From NCBI RefSeq assembly GCF_042664795.1, contig NZ_JBHTBN010000006.1, positions 62,001 to 126,000 of the forward strand: 64,000 nt of DNA, read 5' to 3'. The stretch's first letter is position 1, and every line of letters starts with the position of its first letter. This DNA comes from Jejudonia soesokkakensis. Its GTDB lineage: Bacteria > Bacteroidota > Bacteroidia > Flavobacteriales > Flavobacteriaceae. The notes under the pieces were generated by a model. That model was given only the letters and a program-made list of their open reading frames with translations, ran no database searches and was not told the DNA's origin. Below, one piece after another: positions 30,940 to 40,369 of the stretch. A program made the position numbers and the translations under genes.

Positions 30940-32024
30940 CGGGGATTTTTTGAGGGTCTATTTGAAATAAAGATACACATTTGCATGCATATTAAAAATA
31001 GTTCCAAAAAGGGAAGCATAGGGATGAGGTCGTTTTCTTTTAGTTTTTTAGCTGCATTGCCAAGGGTTACATATTGTAATAATAAACGAATCCCAATTAT
31101 TAGTGCAGGTATTTCCCATGAGTAGAAAAAGAAAATGACAGCAGTTCCAACCCAAAATAGCAAGTTAGCAACATAAAATAGGCCTAATAATAGCTTATGC
31201 TTTGGTTTATATAGTTTTGAGGTTGTGATGTGTCGTTTCTTTTGGTTGATCCATTTTTTCCATGTGTTCTTCGGAATGGAATAGGTGAAAGATTCTTCTC
31301 GAACACAGATAGCTGTATTTTTTGACGTGGCATTTTCATTTACAAAAAGATCGTCGTCTCCTGAAGCTACTTTTATATGTGATATAAAACCATTGTTTGC
31401 ATAATATAACGAACTTGTATACCCAAGATTTCTTCCTACTCCCATGTAAGGCATGCCTGCCAATGCATAACTAAAATATTGCGTAGCTGTGAGCATGGTT
31501 TCATAACGAATACACGTGTTTAAAAATCCGTTGGTTTTATCATAAGCACCGTAACCCAACACCAATTCTTTTTGACTAGAGAATTGGGATGCCATTTCTA
31601 CTAACCAGTGTTTGGTAGCTGGCTTGCAGTCTGCATCTGTGAAGATAAGATGTTTGTTAGATGCCTTTTTAATTCCAAGTGTCAGGGCATATTTTTTACT
31701 TGCCCAAAACGCTTCATTATTTTGAACATTGACAATTTTAATACTGGGATGTTTTAAAGCAAAATCTTCCATCACATCCAAAGTTTCATCGGCTGAAGCA
31801 TCATTGATTAGGATGATCTCAAAATCGGGATGATTTTGTTCCAACCAAAATGGAAGATGTTCTTGTAAATTTTTCGCTTCATTTTTTGCACAGATAATCA
31901 GAGAAACTGGTGGGGTTTCTTGAAAGGACTTCTCGGGAATCGTATAAAAAGCAAATTTTGAGAATAAGAGATAGTAGCCACAATTAATTAGAACAATTGT
32001 GCCAAAAACGTACAGTAACAGCAT
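30930..32024 (-). CDS. family 2 glycosyltransferase, membrane-anchored
   Basis: 364 residues. An N-terminal helix (1-20) is followed by a GT-A domain: PPVSLIICAKNEAKNLQEHLPFW, ILINDASADET, LTLGIKKASNKHLIFTDADCKP (metal-binding DAD) and a QKKRHITTSK block (QxxRW-like). C-terminal hydrophobic helices sit at about 285-360. This is the layout of inner-membrane processive or lipid-linked GT2 enzymes. The acceptor is unknown. It overlaps the sigma-factor start by ten bases. Confidence 0.9.
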   Translation of the reverse strand: MLLLYVFGTIVLINCGYYLLFSKFAFYTIPEKSFQETPPVSLIICAKNEAKNLQEHLPFWLEQNHPDFEIILINDASADETLDVMEDFALKHPSIKIVNVQNNEAFWASKKYALTLGIKKASNKHLIFTDADCKPATKHWLVEMASQFSSQKELVLGYGAYDKTNGFLNTCIRYETMLTATQYFSYALAGMPYMGVGRNLGYTSSLYYANNGFISHIKVASGDDDLFVNENATSKNTAICVREESFTYSIPKNTWKKWINQKKRHITTSKLYKPKHKLLLGLFYVANLLFWVGTAVIFFFYSWEIPALIIGIRLLLQYVTLGNAAKKLKENDLIPMLPFLELFLICMQMCIFISNRPSKNPRWK

Positions 32025-32045
32025 TAGTGTGCGGGTAGCATTATG

Positions 32046-32249
32046 TTAGTCATGTGTTTCTTCGGTACAGTTTTCAAATTGGTCTGGAGTTTTTCCGCAA
32101 AAACCACAGGCTTCTCCTTCTTTGTTCAAAAAAGGATTTTGACTTGCACAGGTCCCGGCAAACTTTCCATCTTTTTTGCCCCAGATTTTAATAGCAATGC
32201 CAGCGACAGCTAATAACAACAAGACTAATGTGATCAATAAAAGTTTCAT
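32046..32249 (-). CDS. small membrane-anchored Cys-rich protein
   Basis: 67 residues from ATG 32249 (a longer frame adds no signal). One hydrophobic helix (1-23) leads to an exposed domain with four cysteines: GTCASQNPF, GEACGFCGK and FENC. It matches a small 'membrane or secreted protein' type seen throughout flavobacteria. Cys spacing (one C, CxxC, one C) could bind a metal or form two disulfides in the periplasm. It is downstream of nothing and immediately upstream of the GT2 gene on the same strand. Confidence 0.7.
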   Translation of the reverse strand: MKLLLITLVLLLLAVAGIAIKIWGKKDGKFAGTCASQNPFLNKEGEACGFCGKTPDQFENCTEETHD

Positions 32250-32334
32250 AGTGTGTAATTGTACTGCAAAAATACAATGCTTTGCATTTGTTGCCACATT
32301 TTTTCCCTTATTTTTGAAACAGGTGTATTAGATT

Positions 32335-32886
32335 ATGAAGAATTATTTCTATAGGTTTATTGTAGGTTTTCTACTTGTGTTTCTAAGTTGCAAGCAGAAT
32401 GCTGCGAGCCCTGATATTAAAACACCTTCTAGAGTTGTTCAGGATTCAACACCTCTAGAAAAACAAATTATTCAGAATAACCTGATGGATAGACTGCACG
32501 CAAGAGAAGAGCTGAAGTATTTTGCAAGAGGGATAGATAGTTCAGAACTTTCAGAAATACTTAGAAAAGAAGAAGGACCTTTTACAATATTTGCTTTATT
32601 AAATTCTGAAATTGATACATTAACTTCTCCTAAAAATTTTCAGAAATATCTTATCAAAGAAAAAATTACTACCGCCATGATGGTGCAACGCAACCGAAAA
32701 TATGACGGTGGCTATAAATTAAAAACAGTATATGGTGAATTGCTCACAGTGGCGAAGGCGGGAGATTCTATTTTATTATTGACAAAAGTGGGAGATACTT
32801 TACTTATGGGGCAATCGGATATTCTTGCCAACAATGGGATTATCCATTTTGTATCAACATTTAAAAAACATTCACCTCTGGAGTGA
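32335..32886 (+). CDS. fasciclin (FAS1)-like lipoprotein
   Basis: 183 residues with signal peptide ending LVFLSC (lipobox). The mature part resembles a shortened FAS1 domain: ELKYFARGIDSSELSEILRKEEGPFTIFALLNSEIDTL, a helix with NFQKYLI, YGELLTVAKAGDSILLL and the terminal LANNGIIHFVSTF block that in FAS1 reads NGVIHVID. Such proteins are thought to mediate adhesion at the cell surface. The 3' end overlaps the convergent murB by 26 bases. Confidence 0.78.
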   Translation: MKNYFYRFIVGFLLVFLSCKQNAASPDIKTPSRVVQDSTPLEKQIIQNNLMDRLHAREELKYFARGIDSSELSEILRKEEGPFTIFALLNSEIDTLTSPKNFQKYLIKEKITTAMMVQRNRKYDGGYKLKTVYGELLTVAKAGDSILLLTKVGDTLLMGQSDILANNGIIHFVSTFKKHSPLE

Positions 32887-33874
32887 TATAAATACCAAAT
32901 TTTTCTTTTACTTCCTTCTGAATTTTTAAGGCTAATTCCCAGATTTCTCTGCCAGTTGCATTTCCGTAATTTACAAGAACCAACGCCTGATTTTTATGTA
33001 CGCCCGCATCTCCAAAGCGTTTTCCTTTAAAGCCAGCTTGTTCGATGAGCCAACCTGCAGGAATCTTAAATTGGGTTGGAGAAACTTCATAAAAAGGGGC
33101 TTCTGGAAATTTTATTCTGAACGTTTTAAAGGCATCTGCGTCGATTACAGGGTTTTTAAAAAAACTTCCGCTGTTGCCTAATTCTTTTGGATCTGGGAGT
33201 TTGGATTGCCTGATTGAAATCACAGCATTTGAAACATCTTTTAGGGTAGGATTTTCAATTTTTTGAGCCTTCAATTCTTGCTGAATGGCTCCATATGAAG
33301 TGCTTAGAACATGATTTTTTTTTGTAAGCTGAAAGCGCACACTCGTAATGATATACTGGTCTTTGGCTTCATTTTTAAAAATAGAATCTCTGTAGCCAAA
33401 TTGACACTCTTCTTTACTGAAAGTTTTTTCGGTTTGCGAAGCAATTTCGAGCACCTCACAACTTATAAAAATATCTTTTAGTTCTACTCCGTAGGCCCCA
33501 ATATTCTGAATGGGAGAGGTTCCTACGTTTCCGGGTATTAGAGAAAGATTTTCAATCCCGCCAAACTCATTTTCAATGCAGTACAGTACAAATTCATGCC
33601 AGTTTTCACCCGCCATGACTTCTACTATGACATGATTTTCGTCTTCAGAGATAATCGAAATTCCCTTTAGATTTACGTGAATGACCAGTGCATCAATATC
33701 ATTGAGCAACAACATATTACTGCCGCCACCTAAGATAAATCGTTTTGAACCTTCCGAAGTCTTTAACACCTCTTTTAGTTCTTCTACCGTTGTAACCGCT
33801 ACGAAATTACGTGCCTTACAATCAATGCCAAATGTATTGTACTTCTTTAGGGAAATTTGCTTTGTAAACTGCAT
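32861..33874 (-). CDS. murB: UDP-N-acetylenolpyruvoylglucosamine reductase
   Basis: 337 residues. Catalyses the FAD- and NADPH-dependent reduction of the enolpyruvyl group to form UDP-MurNAc. NTFGIDCKAR and LGGGSNMLL (FAD-binding) lie at the start, GIENLSLIPGNVGTSPIQNIGAYG in the middle, and GNSGSFFKNP with the catalytic serine and AGWLIEQAGFKGKRFG at the end. This is the type I MurB length. It ends one base before the downstream boundary of the aminotransferase gene, so the two are transcribed together. Confidence 0.97.
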   Translation of the reverse strand: MQFTKQISLKKYNTFGIDCKARNFVAVTTVEELKEVLKTSEGSKRFILGGGSNMLLLNDIDALVIHVNLKGISIISEDENHVIVEVMAGENWHEFVLYCIENEFGGIENLSLIPGNVGTSPIQNIGAYGVELKDIFISCEVLEIASQTEKTFSKEECQFGYRDSIFKNEAKDQYIITSVRFQLTKKNHVLSTSYGAIQQELKAQKIENPTLKDVSNAVISIRQSKLPDPKELGNSGSFFKNPVIDADAFKTFRIKFPEAPFYEVSPTQFKIPAGWLIEQAGFKGKRFGDAGVHKNQALVLVNYGNATGREIWELALKIQKEVKEKFGIYITPEVNVF

Positions 33875-35065
33875 TTAATCTTTATATGTTTCAAGGGCTA
33901 CTTTTAAAATATTCATAGCCTTGATAAGACTTTCTTTATTCAAAACATACGCAATTCTAATCTGATTTTTACCCATACCAGGAGTAGAGTAAAAGCCTGC
34001 AGCAGGAGCCACCATGATGGTTTCTCCATCTATATCAAAATCTTCTAATAACCACTGTGCAAAGGCATCACTGTCTTTCACTGGAAGTTGTACGATACAA
34101 TAAAATGCTCCCTTAGGAATTCCCATGGTAACACCGGGAATTTTACTGAGTTCATTCACGAGGATATCTCGCCTTTCTTTATATTCTGTAATGACTTCAT
34201 CAAAATAACTCTGCGGAGTTTGTAGGGCTGCTTCACTGGCAATTTGAGCAAATGTGGGTGGGCTTAACCTAGCCTGCGCAAATTTAAGTGCAGTCTGTAT
34301 CACTTGCTTGTTTTTACTAACAAGGCATCCTATACGAGCGCCACACATACTATATCGCTTAGAAACCGAATCGACAAGAATACCATTTTCTGCCATGCTA
34401 TCTTCTTCGAGGATTGAGTAATGTTGAGCGCCATCGTACGCGAATTCTCTGTAGACCTCGTCTGCTACCAAAAAAAGATCATGTTTTTTAACAATAGCAG
34501 CTAGTTTTTGAATTTCTTCTTTGGAATATAAATATCCGGTTGGGTTTCCCGGATTACAAATTAATATTGCTTTTGTTTTAGGAGTAATCAGTTTTTCAAA
34601 TTCTGAAATAGGTGGTAAAGCAAAATTATTTTCAATCTTAGAATTAACAGGTACAATGTTTACACCCGAAGCAGTTGCAAATCCATTATAATTTGCATAA
34701 AAAGGTTCGGGAATAATCACTTCGTCACCTTCGTCTGCGATGCTTCCCATGGCAAATAATAACGCTTCACTTCCTCCCGTAGTGACAATAATATCATCTG
34801 CTGCTACATTTATATTCTTTTTAGTATAGTATTCTGCTATTTTAATACGATAACCTTCTGAGCCTTCAGATCTTGTGTAAGCAAGAATTTCAAGTGAATG
34901 CTGCTCAACTGCATCCATGGCAACTTTTGGCGATTTAATATCTGGCTGACCAATATTTAAGTGATAAACACGTTTGTTTAGTTTGTAAGCTTTTTCAGCA
35001 AAAGGAACTAATTTTCGGATAGGGGATTCGGGCATTTGTTGCCCTTTTACAGATATTTTTGGCAT
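33875..35065 (-). CDS. class I/II PLP-dependent aminotransferase
   Basis: 396 residues from ATG 35065 (MPKISVKGQQ). A longer frame adds seven residues lacking conservation. Fold type I aminotransferase, probably an aspartate/aromatic enzyme: NIGQPDIKSP, the AYTRSEGSEGYR substrate loop, ICNPGNPTGYLYS (Asn for PLP), VADEVYREFAY (Asp/Tyr), and the lysine in VDSVSKRYSMCGARIGCLV near 240. It is transcribed ahead of murB with no gap, which suggests co-regulation without a shared pathway. Confidence 0.92.
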   Translation of the reverse strand: MPKISVKGQQMPESPIRKLVPFAEKAYKLNKRVYHLNIGQPDIKSPKVAMDAVEQHSLEILAYTRSEGSEGYRIKIAEYYTKKNINVAADDIIVTTGGSEALLFAMGSIADEGDEVIIPEPFYANYNGFATASGVNIVPVNSKIENNFALPPISEFEKLITPKTKAILICNPGNPTGYLYSKEEIQKLAAIVKKHDLFLVADEVYREFAYDGAQHYSILEEDSMAENGILVDSVSKRYSMCGARIGCLVSKNKQVIQTALKFAQARLSPPTFAQIASEAALQTPQSYFDEVITEYKERRDILVNELSKIPGVTMGIPKGAFYCIVQLPVKDSDAFAQWLLEDFDIDGETIMVAPAAGFYSTPGMGKNQIRIAYVLNKESLIKAMNILKVALETYKD

Positions 35066-35156
35066 CGTAATAAATTTAGTATACAAAGTTGCAAAATATA
35101 TTTGTAATACCTAGCAGAGGCAATAGGTTTCATTAAATTTTTATATATTTAGTTAT

Positions 35157-36509
35157 ATGCATTTTTTGAATTATAGTAGGGTATTTTTAATTTTCTTCGG
35201 AATTTATATAGGTTGTTTTAATTTACTTCATTCTCAAGAGGGTTTTAACTTACCTAAAAATCAAAAAAGAGACAAAATTTCTTTTAAAAACATTAATAAC
35301 CTCGTTATAATACCTGTAGAAGTAAATGGAACTTCTTTGTCATTTCTATTAGATACAGGGGTAAGTAGTACCATAATTTTTAGCCTAGGTGAAAAAGATT
35401 CTTTAGAGATAAGAAATACTAAACCTGTAAAAATAAGAGGGATGGGTGATGGAGAGGTAATAGATGCATTTAAAAGTTCAAATAATACAGTAAAAATAGG
35501 GGACGCCATTGATACCAATCATGACTTGTATCTAATATTCGATAAGGCTTTGAATTTCAGTCCTAGAATGGGTATTCCTGTGCATGGTATTATTGGGTAT
35601 GATTTTTTTAACAGTTTTGTAGTTAAGACTAATTATGTTTCTGAAAAGATAATAATTTATGATCCAGATAATTACAGGAAAAGAAGATGTGGAGGGTGTC
35701 AGGATTTTGACATGGAGTTCCATAAAAATAAACCCTATATTGATTTTACAATTCCTTCAGTAAATTCTGAAAAAAATAGCAGTCACTTACTTTTGGATAC
35801 AGGTCTTAGCGATTCTGTTTGGTTGTTTGATGAAAATTCCTATAACGTAGAAGACTATTTTGATGATTTTTTGGGATTGGGTCTTAGCGGTGATATCTAT
35901 GGAAAACGCTCTAAATTAGATATACTTGGAATTGGAAAATTCTCTTTAGAAAACGTAACTGTTGCATTCCCAAAAAAGGATGCTATTGAAGCAGCATTAA
36001 AGCATGAGAAAAGAGATGGAAGTGTAGGAGGTGGAATAATTAAACGTTTTATCTCTATAATAGACTATCAAAAAAAGACGATAACCCTCAAGAAAAACAA
36101 AAATTTTAAGGATGAGTTTTTTTATAATATGAGTGGCCTAACTTTAGAGCACAATGGGATGAAAGTTGTGAAGAATGAGAAAAAAAGAGTTGGAAGTTCA
36201 GATTATTCTCTTGATGGTCAAAAATTTTCAGGTCGTACAGGTAACGGGGTAAGTCTTGTTACAGATATAGAGTTGGTTTTAGCGCCTCGTTTTATTGTTG
36301 CAGATGTAAGGAAGAATTCTCCTGCCGATTTAGCTGGAATTGTTGTAGGTACTGAAATTTTAAAAGTTAATGGTAAAGCGGCACATTCATATAAACTTTA
36401 TGAAATTGCAAAATTATTTTCTTCAAAATCAGGTAAAACCATCTCTTTACAAATTCAACAATACGGTTTTATCTCTAAAGTAAAATTTATTTTAAAAAAA
36501 GTAATATAA
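35157..36509 (+). CDS. secreted retropepsin-like aspartyl protease with PDZ domain
   Basis: 450 residues. A signal peptide (about 1-26, ending LLHSQ) precedes two aspartyl-protease lobes in one chain: FLLDTGVSST near 63 and LLLDTGLSDS near 213, each with the hydrophobic-hydrophobic-DTG motif. A C-terminal PDZ (about 370-445: PRFIVADVRKNSPADLAGI, GTEILKVNG) completes it. A TATATTTG box at 35097-35104 may be its promoter. It would process periplasmic or surface proteins. Two DTG lobes make it resemble a pepsin-type monomer rather than the usual retropepsin dimer. Confidence 0.88.
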   Translation: MHFLNYSRVFLIFFGIYIGCFNLLHSQEGFNLPKNQKRDKISFKNINNLVIIPVEVNGTSLSFLLDTGVSSTIIFSLGEKDSLEIRNTKPVKIRGMGDGEVIDAFKSSNNTVKIGDAIDTNHDLYLIFDKALNFSPRMGIPVHGIIGYDFFNSFVVKTNYVSEKIIIYDPDNYRKRRCGGCQDFDMEFHKNKPYIDFTIPSVNSEKNSSHLLLDTGLSDSVWLFDENSYNVEDYFDDFLGLGLSGDIYGKRSKLDILGIGKFSLENVTVAFPKKDAIEAALKHEKRDGSVGGGIIKRFISIIDYQKKTITLKKNKNFKDEFFYNMSGLTLEHNGMKVVKNEKKRVGSSDYSLDGQKFSGRTGNGVSLVTDIELVLAPRFIVADVRKNSPADLAGIVVGTEILKVNGKAAHSYKLYEIAKLFSSKSGKTISLQIQQYGFISKVKFILKKVI

Positions 36510-36534
36510 AAAAGCCCTCGATTTCTCGAAGGCT
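36508..36534 (-). terminator. terminator of the DUF1573 gene
   Basis: AGCC-C-TCGA pairs with TCGA-A-GGCT around a TTTC loop. On the minus strand the stem is followed by TTTTTTATATTAC. It overlaps the stop of the protease gene and may serve both. Confidence 0.7.
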
Positions 36535-36556
36535 ATTGATTTATCATGATGTCTTA

Positions 36557-36958
36557 CTATTTTGTTTTGTCTAGAGCACTCTTACCTTCAGGCAGCACCT
36601 CTCCCTTAATTTTTAAGGCTTTAATTGGTTCATCTGCATTAGAATAAACAGTTACTGTTTTTCTAATAGGACCAATTTTGTTTTGAGTGTCATACTTCAC
36701 TTTTATCATTCCTCTTTCACCCGGAGCAATAGCTTCTTTTGGTTTCTCAGGAACTGTACAGCCACAACTAGATTTTACATCTGTAATTACAAGTGGCTCG
36801 TTACCAACATTTGTAAACTCAAAAATACGTATGCCATCACTTCCTTTTTGTATGGTGCCGTAATCTATAGTTTCAGTATCAAATTTAAATTTTGCCTGCG
36901 CAGCAGCCGTTGCATATCCTACAAAACACACTACTACAAGTAAAACTATTTTTTTCAT
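36557..36958 (-). CDS. DUF1573 periplasmic protein
   Basis: 133 residues, signal peptide MKKIVLLVVVCFVGYATAAAQA, then an Ig-like DUF1573 domain (about 25-118). That domain has DYGTIQKGSDGIRIFEFTNVGNEPLVI, the two cysteines of SSCGCTVP, and ERGMIKVKYDTQNKIGPIRKTVTVYSN. The fold is ASPM/SPD2-Hydin like. Function unknown, common in Bacteroidota envelopes. Its promoter region lies between it and valS, which diverge. Confidence 0.92.
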   Translation of the reverse strand: MKKIVLLVVVCFVGYATAAAQAKFKFDTETIDYGTIQKGSDGIRIFEFTNVGNEPLVITDVKSSCGCTVPEKPKEAIAPGERGMIKVKYDTQNKIGPIRKTVTVYSNADEPIKALKIKGEVLPEGKSALDKTK

Positions 36959-37048
36959 AATTTCTATATTTAATATTAAGCTAAAATAGGTAACATATAT
37001 TCAACCTCCAAAATAAGTTATTCACTTTTATAATCTTGAAGTTATACC

Positions 37049-37056
37049 TATTTTTG
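37049..37056 (+). promoter_or_regulatory. TAnnTTTG -7 box of valS
   Basis: TATTTTTG, a perfect match to the Bacteroidota -7 element, about 29 bases before the valS ATG. No well-spaced TTG -33 partner was seen. Confidence 0.55.
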
Positions 37057-37084
37057 CAGATTAAAATCAAAAACCAGACCAAGT

Positions 37085-39715
37085 ATGGCCTTAGAAGCAA
37101 AATATAATGCTCAAAAAACTGAAGATAAGTGGTATAGCTACTGGATGGAGCATAATTATTTTCATAGTGAAGTTGACGAAAGAGAGCCCTATACAATTGT
37201 AATTCCACCACCTAACGTTACAGGGGTTTTACACATGGGTCATATGCTTAATAATACGCTTCAGGATGTTCTTATACGTCGAGCCCGTCTAAAAGGTTTT
37301 AACGCATGCTGGGTGCCTGGTACAGATCATGCCTCTATTGCCACAGAAGCTAAAGTAGTGGCCAAACTAAAAAAAGAAGGAATACATAAGGCGGACCTTA
37401 GCCGTGAAGAATTTTTAATCCATGCCTGGGAATGGACACATAAGCACGGTGGTATCATCCTTGAGCAACTAAAAAAACTTGGAGCATCCTGTGACTGGGA
37501 GCGTACTAAGTTTACCATGGATGCCGAAATGTCTGCCTCTGTTATCAAGGTGTTTGTAGATTTATACAATAAAGGCAATATTTACCGTGGCTACCGAATG
37601 GTTAATTGGGATCCTGAAGCTAAAACAACCCTTTCAGATGAAGAGGTTATCTACAAAGAAACTCAGGGAAATCTCTATTATTTAAATTATAAAATCGAGG
37701 GGACAAATGAGCACCTAACAATTGCAACCACACGCCCTGAAACCATTTTGGGAGATACCGCAATTTGCATACATCCGAATGACGAACGATTTACTCACTT
37801 AAAAGGGAAAAAAGCAATTGTTCCTATCTGTAATCGCGTGATTCCAATCATTGAAGATGAGTATGTAGATGTTGAGTTTGGTACGGGTTGCTTAAAGGTA
37901 ACTCCTGCGCACGATGAAAATGACAAAGCCTTAGGCGAGAAGCACAATCTTGAAGTAGTTGATATACTTAATGAAGATGCGACTCTCAATAGTTTTGGGA
38001 TGCATTATCAAGGAAAAGATCGTTTTGTGGTGCGAAAGGCCATTGTAAAAGAATTGGAAGGCTTGCAGGTGATCGACAAAATAGAGCAACATACTCATAA
38101 AGTAGGTACAAGTGAACGCACAGGTGCTGTTATTGAACCGCGATTGAGTGACCAATGGTTCCTTAAAATGAAAGAACTAGCACAGCCAGCACTAGATGCT
38201 GTGTTAGAAAAGGACGTTAATTTAGTTCCTGAAAAATTTATAAGTACTTACAGATATTGGATGGAAAATGTTCGTGACTGGAATATTAGTCGTCAGTTGT
38301 GGTGGGGACAACAAATACCCGCTTATTTTTACGGGGATGGAAAAGAAGATTTTGTAGTTGCTGAAACTATTGAAGATGCGGTTAAACTTGCTAGAGAAAA
38401 ATCTGGAAATGCTATTTTATCGGCTACCGATTTAAAACAAGATCCCGATGCGCTAGATACCTGGTTTTCATCCTGGTTATGGCCTATGAGTGTTTTTAAT
38501 GGTATTTTGGATCCGGATAATAAAGAAATAAATTATTACTATCCAACAAATGATCTGGTAACAGCACCAGAAATTTTATTTTTCTGGGTGGCAAGAATGA
38601 TCATCGCCGGGTATGAATACAGAAATGAAAAACCATTTACCAATGTATATTTAACGGGGATTGTTCGAGATAAGCAACGTAGAAAGATGAGCAAATCTCT
38701 AGGAAATTCACCAGATCCAATTGAGCTAATTGAAAAATACGGTGCAGACGGTGTTCGTGTTGGGATGTTATTGAGTTCTCCTGCAGGAAATGATCTTATG
38801 TTTGATGAAGACCTTTGCAAGCAGGGGAGTGGCTTTGTCAATAAAATATGGAATGCCTACCGATTAATTGATGGCTGGGAAGTTTCCGAAGCAAAAGAAG
38901 AAACCGAAAGTGCTACAATTGCTATTAAATGGTATAAGAACAAATTTCAGAAAATACTATTGGAGATAGAAGATCATTATAGTAAATACCGTATTAGTGA
39001 TGCGTTGATGTCAACCTATAAACTAATCTGGGATGATTTCTGTTCGTGGTTACTGGAGATGGTAAAGCCAGAATATCAACAGCCTATCTCTAAAAAAACG
39101 TATAATGAAGTGCTTGCAATCCTGGAAGATAATCTAAAGGTGTTACATCCTTTTGTTCCATTTATTTCTGAAGAAATCTGGCAACACCTCACCCCTAGAA
39201 CAAAAGAGGAAGCACTAATTATTTCCGAATGGCCAGCTGCTGAAAAATTTGATGAAGCATTTATAAAAGATTTTGATTCTGCTACTGAAGTAATTTCAGG
39301 TATTAGAACTATTAGAAAACAAAAAAATATTTCCTTTAAAGAAGCCATCTCACTTTCAGTAATTAATAATGAGAAACGTTCAAAAACATTTGATCCTGTA
39401 ATTGCTAAGCTTGGAAATCTTTCAGAAATAAATTATGTAACTAAAGCGTTGGAAGGTGCTCTGACTTTTAGAACCAATTCTAATGAATATTTTATTCCTG
39501 TTAGCGGTGCGATAAATATAGAAGAGGAAATTACAAAATTAAAAGAAGAATTAAAATACAATGAAGGCTTTCTACGAAGTGTGCAAGGAAAATTAAAAAA
39601 TGAAAAATTTGTAAGCGGTGCTCCAGAGCAGGTTGTAGCTATAGAGCGAAAAAAAGAAGCCGATACGCTTGCTAAAATAGAAACTATCAAAGCAAGTTTG
39701 GGTAGCTTGCAATAG
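37085..39715 (+). CDS. valS: valyl-tRNA synthetase
   Basis: 876 residues, class I synthetase charging tRNA-Val. It has the HIGH motif in PPPNVTGVLHMGHM near 45, the editing domain (about 190-340, with TTRPETILGDTAI and GTGCLKVTPAHDEND), WW/GQQIPAY in the catalytic core, KMSKS in RKMSKSLGN near 535, the anticodon-binding helical bundle (620-790) and the C-terminal coiled-coil arm (about 810-876, INIEEEITKLKEELKYNEGFL). Full family length. Starts with a TAnnTTTG promoter upstream. Confidence 0.98.
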   Translation: MALEAKYNAQKTEDKWYSYWMEHNYFHSEVDEREPYTIVIPPPNVTGVLHMGHMLNNTLQDVLIRRARLKGFNACWVPGTDHASIATEAKVVAKLKKEGIHKADLSREEFLIHAWEWTHKHGGIILEQLKKLGASCDWERTKFTMDAEMSASVIKVFVDLYNKGNIYRGYRMVNWDPEAKTTLSDEEVIYKETQGNLYYLNYKIEGTNEHLTIATTRPETILGDTAICIHPNDERFTHLKGKKAIVPICNRVIPIIEDEYVDVEFGTGCLKVTPAHDENDKALGEKHNLEVVDILNEDATLNSFGMHYQGKDRFVVRKAIVKELEGLQVIDKIEQHTHKVGTSERTGAVIEPRLSDQWFLKMKELAQPALDAVLEKDVNLVPEKFISTYRYWMENVRDWNISRQLWWGQQIPAYFYGDGKEDFVVAETIEDAVKLAREKSGNAILSATDLKQDPDALDTWFSSWLWPMSVFNGILDPDNKEINYYYPTNDLVTAPEILFFWVARMIIAGYEYRNEKPFTNVYLTGIVRDKQRRKMSKSLGNSPDPIELIEKYGADGVRVGMLLSSPAGNDLMFDEDLCKQGSGFVNKIWNAYRLIDGWEVSEAKEETESATIAIKWYKNKFQKILLEIEDHYSKYRISDALMSTYKLIWDDFCSWLLEMVKPEYQQPISKKTYNEVLAILEDNLKVLHPFVPFISEEIWQHLTPRTKEEALIISEWPAAEKFDEAFIKDFDSATEVISGIRTIRKQKNISFKEAISLSVINNEKRSKTFDPVIAKLGNLSEINYVTKALEGALTFRTNSNEYFIPVSGAINIEEEITKLKEELKYNEGFLRSVQGKLKNEKFVSGAPEQVVAIERKKEADTLAKIETIKASLGSLQ

Positions 39716-39810
39716 AATTTAAGGTTAATTTTTCTTAATTGGTTTTAAATCAGCGTTAAAAGTGTTTGTAGCTTACTTTGTCAACTGTATCTTGTAGAAA
39801 AACACTATGT

Positions 39811-40050
39811 ATGGAACAAGCAAAATATGACCAAATGCAAGGGATGTTAAATAAACTTGAGGATATTAAAAACAGTCAAGAAAGTATTATTGATAAGATA
39901 AATCACGTAATTACTGATTTATTTCAAGATCCCGATAAAGACCTAGAAAAGGCCATGGAAGCTGCCCACCAAAAAGCTTCAGATAATGTAGAAAAAATTA
40001 GCGAGGCAATTGAAGCTTATGAAATAAAATTCAATAAAGCACAATTATAG
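39811..40050 (+). CDS. small coiled-coil protein of unknown function
   Basis: 79 residues from ATG 39811 (MEQAKYDQMQG). Entirely helical, with heptad-like leucine and isoleucine spacing (MLNKLEDIKNSQESIIDKINHVITDLF), a short central DPDKDLEKAME break and a second helix (NVEKISEAIEAYEIKFNKA). No signal peptide or membrane segment, so it is probably a cytoplasmic dimer. It follows valS by 95 bases and has its own terminator. Family not recognised. Confidence 0.7.
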   Translation: MEQAKYDQMQGMLNKLEDIKNSQESIIDKINHVITDLFQDPDKDLEKAMEAAHQKASDNVEKISEAIEAYEIKFNKAQL

Positions 40051-40074
40051 AAAAACACCTTTAAAATTTTAGAT

Positions 40075-40104
40075 AAAGAGTCAATCATTGGATTGGCTCT
40101 TTTT
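40075..40104. terminator. bidirectional terminator
   Basis: AAAGAGTCAATC / GATTGGCTCTTT, a 12-base stem with one wobble and an ATTG loop, A-rich before and T-rich after. It can serve the small coiled-coil gene on the plus strand and the ACBP gene, whose stop overlaps its end, on the minus strand. Confidence 0.88.
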
Positions 40105-40369
40105 ATTTTCGGTATAAAAAATAATGTGTAACCGTTTCAATGTATAGTTTTTTAGCTTCATTTTGTGAAAGCCCTTTTGTTTGAAAAAGAGCATTGGTTT
40201 TAAATGCACTAATTAGAGGTTTTCCGCTTTCAGAAATATCACTCGAATTTGTAGCTCTTTTGTAATAAGCATAGAGTTTAAGAAGCACATCTGCTGGAAA
40301 TGCATCAGAGTGCTCATTAATTTGATGTACGGCTTTTTCGAAAGCACTATTTAAGTCGGCATCATTCAT
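40103..40369 (-). CDS. acyl-CoA-binding protein
   Basis: 88 residues of the four-helix ACBP family: LNSAFEKAVHQI, LLKLYAYYKRAT (the YxxYKxAT-type acyl-CoA contact segment), FKTNALFQTKGLSQNEAKKLYIETVTHYF (the final helix with the conserved KxxYI). It binds long-chain acyl-CoA esters in the cytoplasm. Its start overlaps the end of psd by eight bases, placing a fatty-acyl carrier in the same operon as two phospholipid-synthesis genes. Confidence 0.88.
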   Translation of the reverse strand: MNDADLNSAFEKAVHQINEHSDAFPADVLLKLYAYYKRATNSSDISESGKPLISAFKTNALFQTKGLSQNEAKKLYIETVTHYFLYRK

